This document shows, in pieces, positions 8,143 through 11,806 of a stretch of DNA of 11,806 bases (position 1 is the first letter of the stretch; every line of letters begins with the position of its first letter). The position numbers and the translations under genes were made by a program. Under the pieces are notes generated by a model. The model did not search any database, was not told the origin of the DNA, and worked only from the letters and a program-made list of their open reading frames with translations. This DNA is from Beroe ovata. Taxonomy: Eukaryota > Ctenophora > Nuda > Beroida > Beroidae. The stretch covers positions 1 through 11,806 of the forward strand of contig CAMPET010000205.1 of the NCBI GenBank assembly GCA_946803715.1. Direction: 5' to 3'.

Positions 8143-9157
8143 TCACTTCCTCCATTTCGATGAACTCTGGCTTCTTCTCTTCTTTGCTCCTTGTCTCTCT
8201 GACACTCGCTTGGTAAAGTGAATGTTATCATTGTTCTTCACAGAGTAATGGACAAGCAGCTTGTTAGGATCTGACAGTCGTGTACTCCCCCCAATTATCA
8301 GACAGTATCGTCTCCAAAATGACCTGATAGCAGTGAGTTTCTTGTTACCTTGGGTTTGATATTAGCGTGCCTTTGGGCACGCATGATTCAAAAATTTTGG
8401 CGACGCGCGCACGTTCATTCCATGCGCGCGCGTTGCAGATTTCAGCCCTACATTCTCGAAACTCTCGGTTTTTGAGTTGGTACTTTCTTCTTTGACTTCT
8501 CTTCTACATTCTACAACAAACCTCCATGAGTAAGCGGTGGGTAGGTTGGGTGTGGCACGTTTTATCGCCTTGGTAACCACTCGCTGTAGATCGGATACTC
8601 TGGCGTTGTGAAGCACGCACACACGCAGCTGAGAGGGAACAAGTCAAGTGTTTATTGGTGGATTGGTCACTCAAGCTTCTTTTAGAGCAGAGAGAAATAA
8701 TTGGGGGCAATTTTCCCGGATCTGAGTCTTGTTTCGCTCAGTAACTAGCTTCACTCACTGTGTGACAGACAGAGTATTACTCACAATCTGAGGGGCAACT
8801 CACTTTGTTATCAGAGGGTCGCACGAGTGTAAGATCGATCACGTGACCCCGTGCACGTGCAATCTGACATCTCACGTCCTCTGAGTCTATGTCCTCTGGG
8901 AGGTCAGCTAACAGGGGGTCACCCAGCAGACCCTGCGATTGTGAAAAATAGATATGTTTAGGAGGGAATTTGTGTTAGTATAAATTTCCGTGAAAGGAAC
9001 CCCACGGTTTCGATTCCTTGTTTAGTATGCCGTATATGCTGGAATATCCACCGTGTTCGCCAGGTTAGTCACAAAACCATAACATAAAGTAACCATAGGG
9101 ACCTGGATCATTCACTATACTTATTACCTGTACGAGATCATGAATCTCCTGCAACAT
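8143..9157 (-). CDS. SNRNP25: U11/U12 snRNP 25 kDa protein (minor spliceosome)
   Basis: Ubiquitin-fold subunit of the U11/U12 di-snRNP, which recognises 5' splice sites of U12-type introns. Four small exons, minus strand: 9157-9128 (MLQEIHDLVQ), 8932-8804 (GLLGDPLLADLPED...), 8628-8522 (LRVCVLHNARVSDLQ...SWR) and 8323-8143 (SFWRRYCLIIGG...). Phases 0, 0 and 2 join without frame breaks, giving 148 residues; the human protein is about 130. The match to human runs through DPLLCDLP, VNSQIALEYGQAMTVRV, VVVVQSATVLDLKKAI, SWSYVWRTYHLT and RDEVSFIKK (from memory). Donors are GTAATA, GTGAGT and GTTTGT; none is U12-type. The C-terminus is a Lys/Arg/Ser-rich extension beyond the human end. An ATG at 9173, out of frame, starts a short upstream ORF if it is in the 5' UTR. 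The start is the least certain point. Confidence 0.9.
8365..8382. repeat. Perfect hairpin in SNRNP25 intron 3
   Basis: GCGTGCC, loop TTTG, GGCACGC: seven GC-rich pairs about 40 nt upstream of the acceptor in the transcribed direction. A looser alternating GCGCGC inverted pair lies nearby at about 8404-8431. These contrast with the AT-rich surroundings. No function is assigned. Confidence 0.65.
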
Positions 9158-9334
9158 AGCCACGCTGTTTCATCTGGGACTGAGGAGAAAACTGCAGGAG
9201 TGTCTGGCAAAGTGCAACGAGGGGGATTGTTTCTGCTGGATACGAGTTATTATCTATCTACGAAGTTATTACATGGCTGATACCTGGATAAGTGTGGTTA
9301 GTGGGTTGATTCAAAAACCGCTGAGACAATATTA
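9158..9334. other. Spacer upstream of SNRNP25
   Basis: This should contain the SNRNP25 promoter and 5' UTR. No clear core promoter element or exon was recognised. It joins the tandem duplication that starts at 9335. Confidence 0.4.
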
Positions 9335-9742
9335 GGCAGTGAAATAAATTGTGATTATGCTGAAATAGATGATAACACGATACAGGATGATTATAATTCC
9401 AAATACAATGTTCTCATTAGCAACCATCTATTATTATCTAAACCTTACTTAGCATCACTTCCCCCACATCCACCACCTAGACATCACCTAGACATCACCT
9501 CTCATCTCCCTCATTATATTTGGCAGTGAAATAAATTGTGATCATGCAGAAATAGTTGATAACACGATACAGGATAACTATAATTCCAAATTCAATTTTC
9601 TCAATTGATTTATTTATCATCTATTAATCTAAACATTAATTAGCATCACTACCCCCACATCCACCACCTAGACATCACCTCTCACCACCTAGACATCACC
9701 ACCGAGACATCACCTCCAGACATCACCTCTCATCTCCCTCAT
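9335..9742. repeat. Tandem duplication of about 187 bp including the ZCRB1 3' end
   Basis: Two diverged copies start GGCAGTGAAATAAATTGTGA at 9335 and 9522 (offset 187). Both continue through GATAACACGATACAGGAT, ATAATTCCAAAT, AGCATCACT and CCCCCACATCCACCACCTAG, and both end ATCACCTCTCATCTCCCTCA. The end of the second copy overlaps the last codons and stop of ZCRB1. A local minisatellite of TAGACATCACC units (9659-9735, and twice near 9478-9500) expands the right copy. Confidence 0.85.
9609..9614 (-). terminator. Poly(A) signal AATAAA for ZCRB1
   Basis: Minus-strand AATAAA about 110 nt past the ZCRB1 stop, within the second repeat copy. The equivalent site in the first copy has lost it. Confidence 0.55.
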
Positions 9743-10622
9743 CTAACACCTCCTCATCACTAAAGTAGGAGTCCTTGTGGTATCTCTTCCCTGACACGAC
9801 TCTCCTCTTGACAGGTCTCTGCACAGTTTCCGTGTCATTGTCCGATAATAACACGGACCTATCCTGTACAACTGTCTGTGTTGGCAATGTCTGAGAGTGT
9901 GGTGTCGAGTGATGTAAGTCAGGTACACTGAACTGAGTTTCCATAGCAACAGCTATGTTCGCATCCTCCGCAATCGCCTCGGCTAAACTGATATCCGGAT
10001 TGAAATATTCATCCTCCCCCTCCTCTCTCTCTTTCTTCCTCTTCTTCTTCTTCCTGGGTCTCCTCCTCTCCCCCAGCACGTTCTTGTTACACTTGTAACT
10101 CAGGTGACCAAACTCCCCACACTCGTAGCACCGACTTTTGTCAGGATACTCCTTGCGGCGGATAAATTCCCGCGCGCGTCCGTTGTCACGTGCAATTCCG
10201 CACACTAACGTGCGGCCGAACAACTGAAACATAGGTTGTGATTCATATTTTCTATAAACACGTCCGTACATCGACCCACCTTCCACAAATACACACAGAA
10301 CTGACTTGTTTCCCGTTGAAAGCGTTGATAACACGGATACAGGGCTCTCGCTCGAGGAACAGAGCAAACGCGATCCCCTTACTCCTGTGATCCTTGTCAC
10401 GTGGTATAGACACCCTGAGCGGGTGTACAATGTACAATGTACAATGTATAATGTACATAGATAAGAATGTATATGGGGAGAAGAGGGGAAGTGATAATAG
10501 GAACGTGTGCGGAGGGAAGGAGATAGCGAACGAAGAATCTCCGAGAACGAAAGAATCTGTCTGCAACTTGCGGTCCGATAGCAAGATACTCACTTGATGC
10601 ATCGACCAAATCTCTCGAGAAT
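9723..10622 (-). CDS. ZCRB1: U11/U12 snRNP 31 kDa protein, CCHC and RRM (first exon not found)
   Basis: Minor-spliceosome protein of the U11/U12 di-snRNP. Exons on the minus strand: 10622-10594 (ILERFGRCI), 10414-10306 ([20 protein letters not shown]...) and 10223-9723. Together they read [20 protein letters not shown], then KGIAFALF as RNP1, [12 protein letters not shown], and [28 protein letters not shown] knuckle follows ([14 protein letters not shown], about 10090-10131), then a basic run [12 protein letters not shown], an acidic tail and the family-typical end YFSDEEVLD. The recovered part is 212 residues; human ZCRB1 is 217. The N-terminal RNP2 strand (TVYVSNLPF in human) should lie just upstream, but the 171 bp before 10794 do not encode it. 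The first exon must be beyond the neighbouring AMZ gene, or it is lost. Confidence 0.9.
10425..10445 (-). repeat. Three tandem ATTGTAC heptamers next to a ZCRB1 acceptor
   Basis: The transcribed strand reads ATTGTAC three times in a row, after a degenerate ATTATAC, ending about 10 nt before the CAG acceptor of exon 10414-10306. It may be a simple heptamer repeat. AUUGUAC is also a known U1A-binding box, and the same word occurs in module D. Confidence 0.7.
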
Positions 10623-10793
10623 CTGAAATAATGGTTATGGGTTATTTCTACTGCTTTATACATGCAGTAATACAAATCATAAACAAATCATAAAGAAACC
10701 CGGAACACGATAAAAAGTGAATCTCGTTTTTGGAACTATCTACAAACAATTTGGTACACAAGTATCTACAAACATACACAGGAATCTATACAT

Positions 10794-11806
10794 TCATTTC
10801 TCTTTATTTCCACTCTTTTGCATCTTATCGAGCACGGCCAGTCTCTTCTCAACCCAATTCTCCTCCTTTACCACTCCTAACTCTCCGTACAACTTTCTCA
10901 ACGACCCATACCTTGCAGTCATGTCAAACTTTGTAAGAAGGTACATTTTCTTCAGACATATGGGACACAACGCAAGCGGTTGTCTGAAATCTTCCTCTAG
11001 ATGTCCTGCTCCATTCATTACACAAGCAAAGTAGATACAATGATCCAATTCCAACAAGTGCATGGTCTCGTGAACGAGAAGCTTGAGACACCTCTCTGTA
11101 ACGAGTCTCTGTGTCTCAATGTGAGACAGAGGTTGAGACACACTCGAGACATCGTACCAAAACTCGCTCGAGAAGAGCAAGTTCGGATCGTAACGAAGAA
11201 TGCTGAACACACCGACTCGCTGATTCCCACTTGCCATACCGGCTACAAACAAATCCGATTTAGTTTCAAACAGTTCGTACTTTGTGAGTGCCATTAGACA
11301 CAAACAATCTGGCAGATTGTTGAGTTGGTGCCTAGCTTCTTGCATAGCCCCGGTTACATTGAGCTGTAATCTACCATTGCTAGCGAATCTGGCGGGAAGT
11401 GTATGCTTGTCGCCATTTCGACGACAAACCCAGACTTTCTTCCCCTTGACTTCTGTTCGTAAAGCCGGCAATGCACACATCTCTATACCTAGGTATGTTG
11501 TGGCAAACCTACATAAAACATCAACACCCACTTCCAAATCACCAATCGGAAGTAGATATAGTTTACCATTGGGGTACTTCTTACCAATACAATCACCACT
11601 CCCAACAAAATCCTGCTTCATGTACTTTCGCTTTCGTTTTGAAAGCCACGGATTTTCCATGAGGAATTGAGCAACTGTCTGGCCATCCTCTTTGTACTGA
11701 GCTAACCAGTCATCTATACTGGTACATCGCGGTATAGATTGATGACCAGTGAATGAAAAGTGAGCAGTATTATCATCACTTCCCAGTGCCGATTTCTTGT
11801 GAGCTA
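10794..11806 (-). CDS. AMZ2: Archaemetzincin zinc metalloprotease, AMZ2-like (5' end outside window)
   Basis: Peptidase family M54. A single open frame runs from the right edge to TGA at 10794-10796 with no intron seen. The zinc site is HETMHLLELDH (197-207 counted from the Met at 11660), followed by C208, C213, M215, C232 and C235 in the family pattern CX4CXM...CPXC for the second structural zinc. HLEED and PLALCPICLKK match AMZ2 better than AMZ1. The Gly of HEXXHXXGXXH is Glu here. Upstream of that Met the frame stays open and still aligns (DDWLAQYKEDGQTVAQFL resembles the AMZ2 DWI...FEQFF region), so the Met is internal. The lack of introns, unlike all neighbours, suggests a retrocopy or secondary intron loss. 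Confidence 0.88.
   Translation of the reverse strand, partial: AHKKSALGSDDNTAHFSFTGHQSIPRCTSIDDWLAQYKEDGQTVAQFLMENPWLSKRKRKYMKQDFVGSGDCIGKKYPNGKLYLLPIGDLEVGVDVLCRFATTYLGIEMCALPALRTEVKGKKVWVCRRNGDKHTLPARFASNGRLQLNVTGAMQEARHQLNNLPDCLCLMALTKYELFETKSDLFVAGMASGNQRVGVFSILRYDPNLLFSSEFWYDVSSVSQPLSHIETQRLVTERCLKLLVHETMHLLELDHCIYFACVMNGAGHLEEDFRQPLALCPICLKKMYLLTKFDMTARYGSLRKLYGELGVVKEENWVEKRLAVLDKMQKSGNKEK
10803..10808 (-). terminator. AATAAA inside the last AMZ codons
   Basis: AATAAA lies seven bases before the AMZ stop, within the Gly-Asn-Lys codons. Cleavage 10-30 nt downstream would leave almost no 3' UTR. Confidence 0.45.

Noticed and set aside
8857-8863. AUUGCAC in the SNRNP25 mRNA (minus strand)
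   Set aside because: It is explained by the coding sequence Gln-Ile-Ala-Arg, has no U1-like closing stem and is a single copy.
10190-10196. AUUGCAC in the ZCRB1 mRNA (minus strand)
   Set aside because: It encodes the conserved Gly-Ile-Ala-Arg of the RRM and sits in no hairpin like those of the array.
10362-10430. Extension of the ZCRB1 last exon upstream through its intron as one long frame
   Set aside because: The continuous frame through 10224-10430 gives a peptide unrelated to the RRM, while splicing at 10306/10223 restores KQ-LFGR in frame.
8143-10622. U12-type introns in the minor-spliceosome genes
   Set aside because: All five introns read here start GTRAGT-like or GTTTGT and end CAG. 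None has an ATATCCTT or GTATCCTT donor.

Overview
The window is eukaryotic and most likely comes from a compact-genome invertebrate animal. A basal metazoan such as a sponge fits the short introns, high gene density and protein divergence, but the taxon is inference. It holds five spliced or apparently intronless protein genes plus a highly structured intronic array. Gene identities rest on reading exons by eye and recalling the human proteins; no database search was run.

Layout. (1) 1-4933, plus strand: 3' portion of the nuclear pore polyprotein gene NUP98-NUP96, eight exons, including the autoproteolytic HF|S site. Its introns carry a CA microsatellite, a 42-bp tandem duplication, a dispersed degenerate repeat and a 25-bp minisatellite. 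(2) 5699-7925, plus strand: a U1A/U2B''-family (SNF-type) snRNP protein with two RRMs. It has two alternative first coding exons, at 5699 and 6607, both in phase with the common exon 2. (3) 8143-9157, minus strand: SNRNP25, the U11/U12 25K protein of the minor spliceosome, in four small exons. (4) 9723-10622, minus strand: ZCRB1 (U11/U12 31K), also minor-spliceosomal, lacking its first RRM exon in the expected place. (5) 10794-11806, minus strand: an archaemetzincin (AMZ2-like) protease read as one open frame and running off the right edge.

The standout is the interval between the two alternative first exons of the U1A/U2B'' gene (5808-6579). Twenty GTAAGT 5'-splice-site words, sixteen of them GGTAAGT, occur in about 770 bp. 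They alternate with four copies of a module that ends in a hairpin with a 10-nt loop beginning AUUGCAC, the loop that U1A binds in U1 snRNA stem-loop II. The hairpin stems differ between copies but keep pairing, including a C-G to U-A exchange. The gene for a U1 snRNP protein thus carries, in its own first intron, an interleaved array of U1 5'-end targets and U1A-binding-site mimics. One first exon encodes a U2B''-like junction (DKIKKE) and the other a U1A-like one (NEKVKLD). I infer an autoregulatory or isoform-switching RNA element. I know of no described equivalent, but I cannot search.

Three of the five genes are spliceosomal: the SNF-type protein and SNRNP25 are tail-to-tail with 217 bp between stops, and SNRNP25 and ZCRB1 are head-to-tail. 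This may be a functional neighbourhood or coincidence.
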